From Prevotellaceae bacterium UBA1746 (GTDB lineage: Bacteria; Bacteroidota; Bacteroidia; Bacteroidales; Bacteroidaceae): DNA of 31,333 nucleotides. This document shows positions 14,944 through 24,257 of this stretch, piece by piece (positions within the stretch are counted from its first letter, which is position 1; the number at the start of each line of letters is the position of its first letter). The notes under the pieces are model-generated. The model made no database searches and was not told the DNA's origin. It worked only from the letters and a program-made list of their open reading frames with translations. The position numbers and the translations under genes were made by a program. Where the stretch lies: contig DCHS01000045.1 of assembly GCA_002314875.1 (NCBI GenBank), positions 33,910 through 65,242 on the forward strand, read 5' to 3'.

Positions 14944-14983
14944 TTACACATAGTGTAAGAATGAGATTTTGTTGCTAATTTTG
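14944..14983 (+). promoter_or_regulatory. Putative operator and -7 box upstream of endonuclease I
   Basis: The inverted repeat TTACAC-ATA-GTGTAA (14944-14958) lies just upstream of TAATTTTG (14976-14983), a good -7 match. There is no TTTG at the expected -33 site; the inverted repeat occupies that place, suggesting regulator-dependent transcription. Further upstream, TTTGCTT (14884-14890) pairs with AAGCAAA (14900-14906). Confidence 0.45.
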
Positions 14984-15018
14984 CAAACCGAAAATTAAAA
15001 AACACATCTTAATCTTTT

Positions 15019-16329
15019 ATGCATCAAAATCAACTGAAAATTTGTCTTTTCCTGCTTCTTACTATGTTAGGCGGAAAGATGTTTGCTCAACCTAAATCTA
15101 CTTATTATACCGCTTCGACTCTGGATGGTAAAAATGGCCAGACGCTCGAATTGGCGTTGAAAAACATTGTTTATACCCATACGTCTTTGGACTTTGATGA
15201 TTTGTGGACGGCTTTCAAATCTACGGATGTAGCACCCAAGGACTCTATTCCTTCAAGTTATACTGGCGGTAAGACTGATCTTGTTTACGATATGTATGCT
15301 TGGATAAGCCAGTTCCCGAAGTTCTATAGCGATAATGACCACACACAAACAAGTGGCTTCAACCGCGAGCACCTTGTTCCCAATAGCTGGTGGGGTGGTA
15401 AAACGGGCAATGCTGTCGCTTACACTGACCTTTTCAATCTTTATCCTGGTGATGGAGCAGCAAACAATGCCAAGGGAAACTATGCTTTGGGAGAGTATGG
15501 AATTGGTATGACTTTGACTTGGCCTACAGAAACCAAGAAGAACACGAGCAACAAGACATACATGACAGCAGATACCCATCGACATGCTGTTGGTACTCCT
15601 TGCTATCAGAATGCTTCACATGTTTGGAAGGTTACCAATTCAAGTACATACGGCGGTTCTACAAATTTGTTTGAACCTGCAGATGTTTACAAAGGTGACA
15701 TCGCTCGTGCTTATTTTTATATGGTATGTGCTTATGAAGGCGAAATCACTTGGGAGAGCCAGTACAACTATATGTTCACCAGCTCTAACAAATATACGAC
15801 CATTAAGCCCTGGGCTTTGGAACTTTTGCTAAAGTGGCACCGTCAAGACCCTATCAGTGATAAGGAACGCGACCGCAACAATGCTGTTGAAAAGGTTCAA
15901 GGCAATCGTAATCCTTTCGTTGACTATCCCGAGTTGGTTGAATACATCTGGGGTAACAAGACTTCTGAGACTTTTACACTTTCAAAGGCTGTCAGCTCCT
16001 ATAGCGATGAATACAAGAATGGAGGTACAGTTGATCCCGATCCTGGTACAGGAGGTGGCGAAACACCTGACCCCGAGGCATCAGTTCCCGAATTTGCCTA
16101 TACTTTCAATGTGAAGTTGAACAGTAACTTTACTGGCATGCAGATGACAACTGACTCCGACGGTGCTATCACTTACGCTTCCAGCAATCCCGCAGTGGCA
16201 GAAGTTGACGCACAAACCGGTGTTGTTACTCTTAAGGCTGCAGGAACCGTTACGATTACTGCCACAACTGCAGAGACCGACTCTTACGATGCATCTTCAG
16301 AGTCATATACCCTCGTTATTTCAGAATAA
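15019..16329 (+). CDS. Secreted endonuclease I with C-terminal Big2 domain
   Basis: A 436-aa exported nuclease. Residues 1-23 are a signal peptide (LFLLLTMLGGKMFA-Q). The endonuclease I domain (about 25-315) has FNREHLVPNSWWGG (114-127, with candidate catalytic His118), DLFNLYPGDGAANNAKGNYALG (137-158), YKGDIARAYFYM and the closing QGNRNPFVDYPEL block (from 294). Family enzymes degrade extracellular DNA or RNA nonspecifically with a beta-beta-alpha-metal site. The usual DLHHLFP appears here as DLFNLYP, a departure to note although this position is not the core His. A linker rich in Gly, Asp and Pro (about 335-355) leads to a bacterial Ig-like (Big2) domain (358-434). The next gene begins 16 bases downstream, so the two form an operon. 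Confidence 0.92.
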   Translation: MHQNQLKICLFLLLTMLGGKMFAQPKSTYYTASTLDGKNGQTLELALKNIVYTHTSLDFDDLWTAFKSTDVAPKDSIPSSYTGGKTDLVYDMYAWISQFPKFYSDNDHTQTSGFNREHLVPNSWWGGKTGNAVAYTDLFNLYPGDGAANNAKGNYALGEYGIGMTLTWPTETKKNTSNKTYMTADTHRHAVGTPCYQNASHVWKVTNSSTYGGSTNLFEPADVYKGDIARAYFYMVCAYEGEITWESQYNYMFTSSNKYTTIKPWALELLLKWHRQDPISDKERDRNNAVEKVQGNRNPFVDYPELVEYIWGNKTSETFTLSKAVSSYSDEYKNGGTVDPDPGTGGGETPDPEASVPEFAYTFNVKLNSNFTGMQMTTDSDGAITYASSNPAVAEVDAQTGVVTLKAAGTVTITATTAETDSYDASSESYTLVISE

Positions 16330-16345
16330 TTAAAAACAAAAAGAT

Positions 16346-19300
16346 ATGTTACAAAAAATGAAATCTTTTAGAGCATGGCTATTAATGCTCGTTATGGCAT
16401 TCTGCTGCGTAGGAAATACGTGGGCGATCGATGAAGTTACTTATACGATGGATTGTCCCAAGGGTTCAAATAATGCGTATGCTACATACAATGATGTAAC
16501 CGTAAATGGTATTGGATGGAAGGCTCCTGGCAATCAAAATATAGATAACGGATGGCGTATTGGTGGTAAGTCAATCAGTGGTGTTGACCGCTACATCTAT
16601 TCTAAAACTGCTTTGACTGATAATATCACGAAGATAGAGGTTGCACATGGTGTTTCCAATATAACAGTTAATAGTTTCAAACTTGATGTTTATTCTACGG
16701 CTGCATTGGCGGCTGCCGGTGCTGAAGGTGATATCAGTAGTATGAGCGGAACATTTGCCTCTGCTACTACTGCTACTTTCACACGTCCTTCAGATGCTGA
16801 TTGGACTGGCCGTTTTTATAGAATCACTTGGAACGTTACCAACAGTACGACTAATAGTAAGTATGTGTTTCTATCAAGCGTTACATTCTACAGAGAAAAA
16901 CAAGTAGCTGCTGGTCAGACTCTCACAACAACTACTTTCCCTCAAGCTGCTTATAGAGCATATTTTGGCGAAAGCTTTACATCTCCTGTTGCTACTGTTT
17001 CTGGTGGTAATAATTTGCAACCTACCTATTCAAGTTCTAATACTGCAGTTGCAACTGTAAATGCTACCACTGGCGCGATTACTTTGGTAGCTACTGGTAA
17101 GACAACGATTACTGCAAGTTTCGAAGGAACTACAGCATATACCAGCAGTTCTGCAACTTATGAATTAACAGTAGGTAATGCTTATGCCAACATCCAGGCT
17201 CTTCAGGCGGGAACCACTGCCACAGAAGTACCGATGAAGGTTACTTTGAATAATGTTCAGGTAACAGGTGTTAATGGTAAAAATGCATACATCAACGATG
17301 GTACTTATGGCTGCTTAATTTATACTGATGGTCATGGTCTTTCTGAAGGCCAGATAATCAATGGTACACTTGAAGCTTCATCTCAGCTCTATAATGGTGC
17401 TTGCGAAATAACCAACTATAGTTCTACTGGCTTGACGATTACCTCTGGCACTTTGACTCCTCAGGTAAAGGCTATTGCAGATCTTTCTGTTGTCAATGAA
17501 GGTATGTACATTACTCTTAAGGATGTTGCTTATGATGGTACGAATTTCTCAAATGGTGGTAATACAATTGCTTATCGTGATGGTCTTGCTAAGTCGGTTT
17601 CACTTGTCTCTGGTAAGAGTTATGATGTAACGGGTGTTTACAACTATTTCAAAGCAAGTCAGATTTATCCCGTTTCTGCAACAGAAGTAGCTGTTGCTGT
17701 TACTGCTCCTACAATTGCTCTTGCAGGTGGTTCTTATAAGGGTGCTCAGAATGTAACCATTACTCAGGCTGATGGTAAGTCTATTTATTATACCCTCGAT
17801 GGTACTGATCCTACGACATCTACTACCGCTCAGTTGTATTCTGCAGCGATTGCCATTGCAGAATCTGCAACTTTGAAGGCAGCGGCTAAGGACGGTGATA
17901 CTTGGAGTAATGTTGTTACTGCAACATATACCATTGTTCCTGTTTATGCTAATATCGCAGCTGCAAAGGCTGCCATTACTGCAACCGCCAAAGCTGATGC
18001 GTTTGATATGTACATCACTTTGAACGATGCTGTTATTACCTATATCAATGGTTCTAACTATTTCATTCAGGACGCAACCGCAGGTATCTTGATTTATAAT
18101 AGTAGTGATGGCGTTAAGAATGCTTTGACCGCTGCAGGCTTGAAATTGAATGGTGACATGAAGTGTGCTGGATACATCAATAATGGTTTGTTTCAACTCT
18201 TCAAGAACTTCGATTTCACTGATGTTACCAAGACTACAGGCGCTGCCGTTCCTTGTACAGAATTGACGATTGCAGAACTTAACGCTAATCTTGCTCATTA
18301 CGAAAGCATGCGCATTCGCATTGTTGACGCAACCGTAACCTCTGTTCTTTCTTCTCGCTATGCAACTATTGCTCAAAGTACGAATAAGATTAGTGTCTAT
18401 GAAAGAGTAAGCGGTAATTTGGAAAGTACACTTTTGGCTACAGCACAGAGCGGTGTGACAGTTGTTGGTTATCCATATCTTTATGGTACAACAAACTGTC
18501 TCGGTGTTTGGGAAGCTGACGATGTCATTGAATCTACCTCCGGTGGTTCAGGCAAGAAAACTCCTACCAATACTTGGTCATTGACCGTTGCAACTGCTAC
18601 GATGGGTCAGGTTGGTACTTATCCTACCTTCACCACAAACTCCGATGGCGCTGTTACCTATTCTTCTTCAAAGACTGAAGTTGCTACCATTAACGCAACA
18701 ACTGGTGTTATTACCCTCGTTGCTCCTGGTACTACTGTAATTACAGCTACTACAGCAGCTACTGATGATTATGAAGAAGCATCTGCAAGCTATACCCTTA
18801 ATGTTGTAAAGACCTCATCTGCGACTGCAGCCACAGGCGATGTGCTTTGGTCTGAAGATTGGACCAATGGTGGAACTGCAAAAGCCAGTGACTATAAGTT
18901 CAGTGGTACCGTTGTCTTCGATGGTCAGAAGGTAACTTATACCCAGAATTATGATGCAACAAAGCTCTATAATGCAACCTTGGCAGGTGGTACTGCACCC
19001 GAACTTCTCCTTGCTAAAAAGACGAGTAGCGTAAATGGTGAATGGTGTATTGCATCAATTCCTACTGGTTATGCTAAGAAGATGAAGTTGACCTTCAAGT
19101 CCAACAAGACTTCCATTGCTCTTTCTTCTACGACAACAGGTATTACCTTCGATGAAATCACTTTCAATGACAAGGATGCTACTTGCTATATCACCAATGC
19201 CGAAGGTACTGCTGCTTATTTCGATTTGCTCTTCTCCAACACTTCCACCGATAACGCTCGTATCGACAACATTGTACTCACTGTTTACACCGCTAAGGAT

Positions 19301-20080
19301 GGTATGGAAGTTCCTCTAATGACTTGGAGTGCTGAAGAAGCTGAAGTTGGTGTAAATGTTACTTGTGGTGAAAACGCAATTCCCACCTTTACTACCAATT
19401 CAACCGAAAAGGTTACCTATACTACTTCTGACGCTTCAGTTGCTACTGTTGATGAATCTGGTGTAATTACCTTGAAGGCTGCAGGTACTGTAACGATCAC
19501 TGCTTCCGTTCCTGAAAGCGCATCATTTGCTGCTGCAGAATCAAGTTGCACGCTCCATGTTTATCCCTATGCTTCCTACAATGTCTTCACTACGAATGAC
19601 TGGAAGACTGCTGGTGAGAACTGGTATTCTAATGGCTCTGGTTTGATGTATACAAACAAGCAGGGTGTACAGATTACTTCAGGCAATACCGCTGGTGCTA
19701 CAAGTCCTGATGTTTATGGTGGCATCGAGAAGGTAGTTGTAACCTATTGTACCAACAAGGACTCAGGTGAGGCTACTGTTACGCTGAGTGTTGGCAATGA
19801 GGCAGTTAATAATTATAACATTGTTGCTCCTTCTGAAAACGGTACTGTACTGCGCACTTATGAATATGTACCCGCTGAAACACGTTCAGGTGATCTTACA
19901 ATTACTGCAGTGGGTTCAACGAACTCTGCATATATTTACAGTGTAGCGATTTTCTACGACCAGAAGGTAGTTCCCACCATCGGCACCATCACTGAAATCA
20001 TCAGTCGTCTCACCGACGCTGATAATCCTTCAACACTTCGTCAGGTAGAAATTCAGGCAAACCGCGTTCTTGAAAAATGA
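16346..20080 (+). CDS. Large secreted multidomain protein: Big2, OB-like and chitobiase-like modules
   Basis: A 1244-aa exported protein without a recognisable catalytic domain. Residues 1-27 form a signal peptide. In order: an N-terminal beta domain (about 30-185); Big2 (about 195-277); an OB-like module (about 279-445, starting YANIQALQAG, with AYINDGTYGCLIY); a chitobiase C-terminal-like module (453-530, YYTLDGTDPTTS); a second OB-like module (about 534-727, starting YANIAAAKAA, with YFIQDATAGILIY); Big2 (741-821); a jelly-roll-like region (about 830-990); a third Big2 (about 1000-1090); and a last beta region ending in a helical tail. OB-like modules of this type accompany secreted nucleases such as YhcR. 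With endonuclease I only 16 bases upstream, a nucleic-acid or surface-tethering role is the best guess, not shown by sequence. Confidence 0.8.
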   Translation: MLQKMKSFRAWLLMLVMAFCCVGNTWAIDEVTYTMDCPKGSNNAYATYNDVTVNGIGWKAPGNQNIDNGWRIGGKSISGVDRYIYSKTALTDNITKIEVAHGVSNITVNSFKLDVYSTAALAAAGAEGDISSMSGTFASATTATFTRPSDADWTGRFYRITWNVTNSTTNSKYVFLSSVTFYREKQVAAGQTLTTTTFPQAAYRAYFGESFTSPVATVSGGNNLQPTYSSSNTAVATVNATTGAITLVATGKTTITASFEGTTAYTSSSATYELTVGNAYANIQALQAGTTATEVPMKVTLNNVQVTGVNGKNAYINDGTYGCLIYTDGHGLSEGQIINGTLEASSQLYNGACEITNYSSTGLTITSGTLTPQVKAIADLSVVNEGMYITLKDVAYDGTNFSNGGNTIAYRDGLAKSVSLVSGKSYDVTGVYNYFKASQIYPVSATEVAVAVTAPTIALAGGSYKGAQNVTITQADGKSIYYTLDGTDPTTSTTAQLYSAAIAIAESATLKAAAKDGDTWSNVVTATYTIVPVYANIAAAKAAITATAKADAFDMYITLNDAVITYINGSNYFIQDATAGILIYNSSDGVKNALTAAGLKLNGDMKCAGYINNGLFQLFKNFDFTDVTKTTGAAVPCTELTIAELNANLAHYESMRIRIVDATVTSVLSSRYATIAQSTNKISVYERVSGNLESTLLATAQSGVTVVGYPYLYGTTNCLGVWEADDVIESTSGGSGKKTPTNTWSLTVATATMGQVGTYPTFTTNSDGAVTYSSSKTEVATINATTGVITLVAPGTTVITATTAATDDYEEASASYTLNVVKTSSATAATGDVLWSEDWTNGGTAKASDYKFSGTVVFDGQKVTYTQNYDATKLYNATLAGGTAPELLLAKKTSSVNGEWCIASIPTGYAKKMKLTFKSNKTSIALSSTTTGITFDEITFNDKDATCYITNAEGTAAYFDLLFSNTSTDNARIDNIVLTVYTAKDGMEVPLMTWSAEEAEVGVNVTCGENAIPTFTTNSTEKVTYTTSDASVATVDESGVITLKAAGTVTITASVPESASFAAAESSCTLHVYPYASYNVFTTNDWKTAGENWYSNGSGLMYTNKQGVQITSGNTAGATSPDVYGGIEKVVVTYCTNKDSGEATVTLSVGNEAVNNYNIVAPSENGTVLRTYEYVPAETRSGDLTITAVGSTNSAYIYSVAIFYDQKVVPTIGTITEIISRLTDADNPSTLRQVEIQANRVLEK

Positions 20081-20122
20081 TCTTCTGTTATCGCTAAGCG
20101 AATAACACCATAAATGAAAATT

Positions 20123-20156
20123 GTGCGTTCTCAATCGTTGGGGGCGCACTTTTTTT
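20123..20156 (+). terminator. Terminator of the endonuclease operon
   Basis: GTGCGTTCTCAA (20123-20134) pairs with TTGGGGGCGCAC (20138-20149), with three G-U pairs, around a TCG loop, followed by seven T's (20150-20156). Confidence 0.85.
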
Positions 20157-20206
20157 GCCATTATCTTGCCTATATATATTATAGGAGTTAGTTTTTTGAA
20201 AGATTA

Positions 20207-20238
20207 TTTGGTGTTCTCGCAACTTCGTGCTAATTTTG
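20207..20238 (+). promoter_or_regulatory. Promoter for the CotH gene
   Basis: TTTG (20207-20210), 20-bp spacer, TAATTTTG (20231-20238). Transcription should start near 20244, giving a leader of about 16 bases and supporting the GTG start at 20260. Confidence 0.8.
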
Positions 20239-20259
20239 CTTTTCTAAATACATTAATAC

Positions 20260-22629
20260 GTGAAAAAGATCATTTCTCTCTTTATATTTCTTGCCATTGG
20301 TGCATCCGCCCGCGCTCAATTGGTCATCAATGAGATAATGCAGTCCAATGTGGACTACATTACCGATGATCGCAATGAATTTCCGGATTCGTGGGTGGAA
20401 TTGTACAATTCCTCTGACCAGACGGTGGATCTGAAGGACTATCTTCTCGGCGATACTCCTGATGCGAGTACAGCTTGGAAATTTTCCAGTCTGCAGATTT
20501 CTGCAAAGGGCTTCGTTTTGGTTTATTGTGACAAGGAATCAACCGGTCGCCATACCAATTTCCGTCTTGATGCCGATGGCGGTTCTCTCTATCTTTTCAA
20601 AGATGGAAATATAGTCGATTCGCTCGTTGACTATCCCGAAATGCTGGCACCGAACATTGCCTATGGTCGCATTACAAATGGTGCGTCGCAGTGTGGTTTT
20701 GAGGTCACACCGACTCCGGGTACTGGCAATTGCGGACAACTTTGTGACCAACTTTTGGGAAAGCCTGTGTTCTCTCCTGAAGGTCGTGTTATGGAGAATA
20801 CGACCTCATATACGGTGACGCTGTCCCTTCCCGAAGATGCGCCTGCGGGAACGGTAATCCGCTATACTATTGACGGTTCTGAACCCAAATCAACGAGCAG
20901 TTTATATCAGTCTCCGATCAAGTGCACAAATTCGAGAGTTATCCGCGCGAAACTCTTCTGCGATGGCTATCAGTCACGTCGTTCTACAACGCATTCTTAT
21001 ATTCTCTTCCCACGCGAGGTGACGTTGCCCGTCGTTTCTCTGGTTACCCAGAACAGTTATTTCTACGATAACAAATTCGGTATTTATGTAGATGGTTCTT
21101 ACAGCAGTTCAGGAACTAAGAATTATCAGTACAATTGGCGTCGTCCGTTGAACTTTGAGTTTTTCGAAGGCGCTGATCAAGAGAGTGCGCTCAATCAGCT
21201 CTGCGAGGCGCGTGTCTGCGGTGGTGCTTCACGTGGCTGCTCCTTGAAGTCTCTGGCCTTTTTCTCCAACAAGCGCTTTGGAAAGAAGAAGTTCAAGTAT
21301 GAATTCTTCCCTGACCAGCGTCCTGGCGAAAATGATTTCAAGAGTTTTGTCTTGCGTAATGCGGGCAATGACTTTGACTATCTTTATATGCGCGATGCCA
21401 TCATCCAGCGTTCTGTTTCCAAGTACGCAGATCTTGACTGGCAGGCATATCGTCCGACAATTGTTTTTATCAATGGTGTCTATAAGGGCATTCTCAATCT
21501 CCGCGAGCGTGGCAATGAGTTCAATATCTACACTAATTATGATGGTCTCGAGGATGTTGATATCGCTGAGAACTATAATATCAAGGAAGGAACTTGGGAC
21601 AATCTCAACGCTTTCAAGAATTTCTACAATGAGCACGGCCATACCTGGGAAGAGTATAGCAAGTGGATGGATTTGGAGGAATACATCAACTTTATGGCGA
21701 TGAATTTCTACTACAATAACCAGGACTTCCCCGGCAATAATTTCATGATGTGGCGTCCGCGTACGGATGACGGTCGTTGGCGTTTCATTGCAAAGGATAC
21801 GGAATATGGCATGGGCTTGTACGATAGTAAGTACAACTATAAATATTTCAACTGGTTCTATGATAATTCCTATGACAGTAGCATCGCATGGGCGAACACC
21901 TACGATGGTACCCGTCTCTTCCGCCGTTTGATGGAAGACGAGACTTTCAAGAACCGCTTTATCGACCGCTTGGCCATTTTCATGGGTTCAATTCTGAACT
22001 ATGATGCCGTTTGGGAATTGTGGGAGCCGATGTATGAGGCTATCAAATACGAATATCCTTATCATCGCGAACCTATCAACAAATGGTGGCCAAATTATAG
22101 CAATGAACTCACAAAGGCGCAGAACTGGATGAAGAACCGCACAACCTTCTTCTACCAGCACATGCAGGAGTACTTCAGTCTGGGTCCGATGGTGCAGGTA
22201 TTGGTCAATGTTGATGTTTCTCCAGAAGACAGGGAGAATATGAAATGCGAGCTGAACGAGTTCGCATTGCCCGAAAATATCTATCGCGGAAAATTCTTTG
22301 CAGGCCATGAAATGAGACTAACTGCGGAAACTACCGACGAAACGAAACAGATTGCAGGCTTTGACATCATGACGGTTACAGCCAATGGGGTAGTGACGCA
22401 GAGTTTCGTTCCTGGAACAACCTACACCTTAGAAGTGCCTGAGACGGCAACGGTGAAAGCGAGCGTAGTTCTTGAGGAAGCAGCAGGCATAGAAATGATT
22501 GCAGATGCGTTGCCGCAAGAAGAAATTGTGGCCATCTTTGACATCCGTGGTGTTCGTCGCAGCCAGTTGCAACCGGGTATCAATATCTTGAAGTTCAAGA
22601 ATGGAACAACCCGAAAAATAAAGTTCTAA
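20260..22629 (+). CDS. LTD-CotH kinase-like surface protein
   Basis: A 789-aa exported protein starting with GTG at 20260; no ATG lies between the promoter and the signal peptide KKIISLFIFLAIGASARAQ. Residues 20-158 are a lamin-tail domain (LVINEIMQSN, DSWVELYNSSDQTVDLKDY). Residues about 168-250 are a chitobiase C-terminal-like module (RYTIDGSEPKSTS). Residues about 255-640 are a CotH kinase domain: LPVVSLVTQ, FKSFVLRNAGND, YLYMRDAIIQR, FINGVYKGILNLRERGN and WRFIAKDTEYG with metal-ligand candidate Asp513. CotH in spore formers is an atypical protein kinase; in Bacteroidota the substrates are unknown. The tail IFDIRGVRRSQLQPGINILK...GTTRKIKF resembles a type-A secretion/sorting domain of type IX secretion. 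It is transcribed alone from a strong promoter. Confidence 0.87.
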   Translation: MKKIISLFIFLAIGASARAQLVINEIMQSNVDYITDDRNEFPDSWVELYNSSDQTVDLKDYLLGDTPDASTAWKFSSLQISAKGFVLVYCDKESTGRHTNFRLDADGGSLYLFKDGNIVDSLVDYPEMLAPNIAYGRITNGASQCGFEVTPTPGTGNCGQLCDQLLGKPVFSPEGRVMENTTSYTVTLSLPEDAPAGTVIRYTIDGSEPKSTSSLYQSPIKCTNSRVIRAKLFCDGYQSRRSTTHSYILFPREVTLPVVSLVTQNSYFYDNKFGIYVDGSYSSSGTKNYQYNWRRPLNFEFFEGADQESALNQLCEARVCGGASRGCSLKSLAFFSNKRFGKKKFKYEFFPDQRPGENDFKSFVLRNAGNDFDYLYMRDAIIQRSVSKYADLDWQAYRPTIVFINGVYKGILNLRERGNEFNIYTNYDGLEDVDIAENYNIKEGTWDNLNAFKNFYNEHGHTWEEYSKWMDLEEYINFMAMNFYYNNQDFPGNNFMMWRPRTDDGRWRFIAKDTEYGMGLYDSKYNYKYFNWFYDNSYDSSIAWANTYDGTRLFRRLMEDETFKNRFIDRLAIFMGSILNYDAVWELWEPMYEAIKYEYPYHREPINKWWPNYSNELTKAQNWMKNRTTFFYQHMQEYFSLGPMVQVLVNVDVSPEDRENMKCELNEFALPENIYRGKFFAGHEMRLTAETTDETKQIAGFDIMTVTANGVVTQSFVPGTTYTLEVPETATVKASVVLEEAAGIEMIADALPQEEIVAIFDIRGVRRSQLQPGINILKFKNGTTRKIKF

Positions 22630-22654
22630 GCATTTTCATTTCTATTATAATAAA

Positions 22655-22690
22655 GGCCATAGACACGCTGATGTCTATGGCCGTATTTTA
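22655..22690. terminator. Terminator between CotH and yihY
   Basis: GGCCATAGACA (22655-22665) pairs perfectly with TGTCTATGGCC (22672-22682) around CGCTGA, followed by GTATTTTA. AT-rich flanks on both sides suit the convergent arrangement. Confidence 0.8.
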
Positions 22691-22735
22691 TGGGTCCCGC
22701 ATTACGCTCTAAATCCAATTTCAAAAGAGACTTTC

Positions 22736-24061
22736 TTATTCGCTAAGACCAATCGCCTTGCTGGCATTAATGTATGCTGTATGCGCTTTCTCGATTGTTT
22801 CCCAATCAACATTTGACTTGGCGAATGCGTTGTCATCAAGTTGTTTACCAACTCCTTCCAGACGTTCAACGAGGGTTCCGTATGTCAGATGACGGATGTT
22901 CTCTATCGGGCAGAACCGTGCCTTCTCTTCTCGCTCACCATAGCCCTTCCCTTTCAACTCTGATATGAGATGGGCTTCCAACAAGCTTTCAAGGGCGGCA
23001 TTTACCAGTTGCTGGGGTAGAGCGGTTTTTTGCTGCAATTCGCGAGGAGAATAGGCAGTTCCTCCTTCCTTGAACTGTTTGCAGATTTCGCTGAGTACAA
23101 CAGCGCATACCTTTGTCTTGTTGCTATGGTCTAATTTCTCATATTCCACATTACTATCGTAATGATGCAAATTCTGGATGGTGTAGGACAGTACTTCACC
23201 GAAGAGGCAGATTCCCCATGAACATTGCAGCCAGAGTAAGAACAAAGGCAGTGCAGCAAACGATCCGTAGATGATGTTGTAACTTGACAACCATACCTGC
23301 GCCAAAATGTAGTAGTATTGCAGGAAGACCATCAGTGTTCCCGAGAGAAGTCCAGGAATGATGGTGCTTCTTACCTTTACATGGGCATTAGGGATAAAGC
23401 AGAAAAGTAATGAGAAGAATACCGCAGTAGGAATGATGGCGATAGGTTGCAGCATCATTGTTGCTTTTGCGCCCCAGCCCATATACCTGTCAACGCCGTC
23501 AGCAATCTGCATGGCCATGACATTGACGAAGGATGAAACGCCAATCATCAGCGCAAAGGAGATGAGAATCGCAGGATATTCTATAAATGTTCTTCTCCAT
23601 GTTCGTTCCTGCGCATGCCAAATGGTATTGAAGACTTTTTCGATTTTGTTCAAAAGGGCATACAAGGTATAGAACATCATAATCAGACCCACGCTGAGAA
23701 TGTAGTTACTCTTCGTGTTGCCGAGGTAGTTCTGAACAAAATTCACCAAAGTCTTTGACACTTCAGGCTGTGCTTTGAAAACCTCTCCCACCCATGCTTC
23801 CACCATAGCGTCATAGCCGAAACCGCGGGCGATGACGAACATCATGGCCAGCAAAGGAACCGTCGCCATCAGGGTGGAGAATGTCAGCGCTGGAAGATGA
23901 AGGGAGAGCATATCTTTTTGCAAGATAATTCTTGCGGAAATCATGACCGTCTTCAGCCATGCTTCGAGTTTTTTTAACCAATGTCCTTTTGCATCGGAAA
24001 CCTCAAAGCGCCAGATGTCTTCACAGAAGAATTGCTTGATTTTTATCAGTCGTTCATACAT
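22736..24061 (-). CDS. YihY/BrkB family membrane protein with C-terminal winged-helix-like domain
   Basis: A 441-aa inner-membrane protein. The YihY core (about residues 35-300) has about six membrane segments and the conserved LPALTFSTLMATVPLLAM, YTLYALLNKIEKVFNTIW and YGSFAALPLFLLWLQCSWGICLFGEVLSY blocks. The family was formerly annotated as ribonuclease BN, which proved wrong; the function remains unclear. Beyond residue about 320 is a soluble cytoplasmic extension (VCAVVLSEICKQF...YSPRELQQKTALPQQLVNAALESLLEAHLI) that reads as a winged-helix DNA-binding-like fold, seen in longer Bacteroidota members. A -7 box TATATTTG lies just upstream. It is downstream of the lyase on the same strand but separated by a terminator. 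Confidence 0.9.
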   Translation of the reverse strand: MYERLIKIKQFFCEDIWRFEVSDAKGHWLKKLEAWLKTVMISARIILQKDMLSLHLPALTFSTLMATVPLLAMMFVIARGFGYDAMVEAWVGEVFKAQPEVSKTLVNFVQNYLGNTKSNYILSVGLIMMFYTLYALLNKIEKVFNTIWHAQERTWRRTFIEYPAILISFALMIGVSSFVNVMAMQIADGVDRYMGWGAKATMMLQPIAIIPTAVFFSLLFCFIPNAHVKVRSTIIPGLLSGTLMVFLQYYYILAQVWLSSYNIIYGSFAALPLFLLWLQCSWGICLFGEVLSYTIQNLHHYDSNVEYEKLDHSNKTKVCAVVLSEICKQFKEGGTAYSPRELQQKTALPQQLVNAALESLLEAHLISELKGKGYGEREEKARFCPIENIRHLTYGTLVERLEGVGKQLDDNAFAKSNVDWETIEKAHTAYINASKAIGLSE

Positions 24062-24080
24062 GGTTCTTAGGTTTAGGGTG

Positions 24081-24088
24081 CAAATATA
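24081..24088 (-). promoter_or_regulatory. -7 box of the yihY promoter
   Basis: The minus strand reads TATATTTG at 24088-24081, 20 bases before the ATG at 24061. No clear TTTG stands at -33. Confidence 0.5.
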
Positions 24089-24168
24089 CAGTATTTTTGT
24101 TGCTTGCGGAGCATATTCTGTTTTTTATTTGGAAAAAACTTGTAAAAAACCACCAACTACTATAAAAA

Positions 24169-24207
24169 CCCCATGGCACAAAACGAAAATCGCTTTATGC
24201 CATGGGG
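24169..24207 (-). terminator. Terminator of the tryptophanase-like gene
   Basis: A perfect 10-bp stem (CCCCATGGCA, 24169-24178; TGCCATGGGG, 24198-24207) with a 19-nt loop. Read on the minus strand it is followed by TTTTTATAG. It lies about 50 bases after the lyase stop. Confidence 0.82.
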
Positions 24208-24222
24208 GGAATGATATGGTGT

Positions 24223-24253
24223 ATAAACCTTATAAACCCAATAAACCTTATAA
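24223..24253 (+). repeat. Double AAACCTTATAA repeat
   Basis: AAACCTTATAA occurs at 24225-24235 and again at 24243-24253, with AAACCCAAT between. The same words occur at 6091-6118 and 31163-31186. It lies between the lyase stop codon and its terminator. Confidence 0.6.
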
Positions 24254-24257
24254 TCTC

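Noticed and set aside
17600..18376. Antisense open frame of 258 codons within the Big2/OB-like gene
   Set aside because: Cys/Asn/Ser-rich translation typical of reverse-complemented repetitive beta-domain codons; no support.
15019..22629. Endonuclease plus CotH kinase as an anti-phage defence island
   Set aside because: All three products have signal peptides and surface domains, so they act outside the cytoplasm; no defence-type partner genes.
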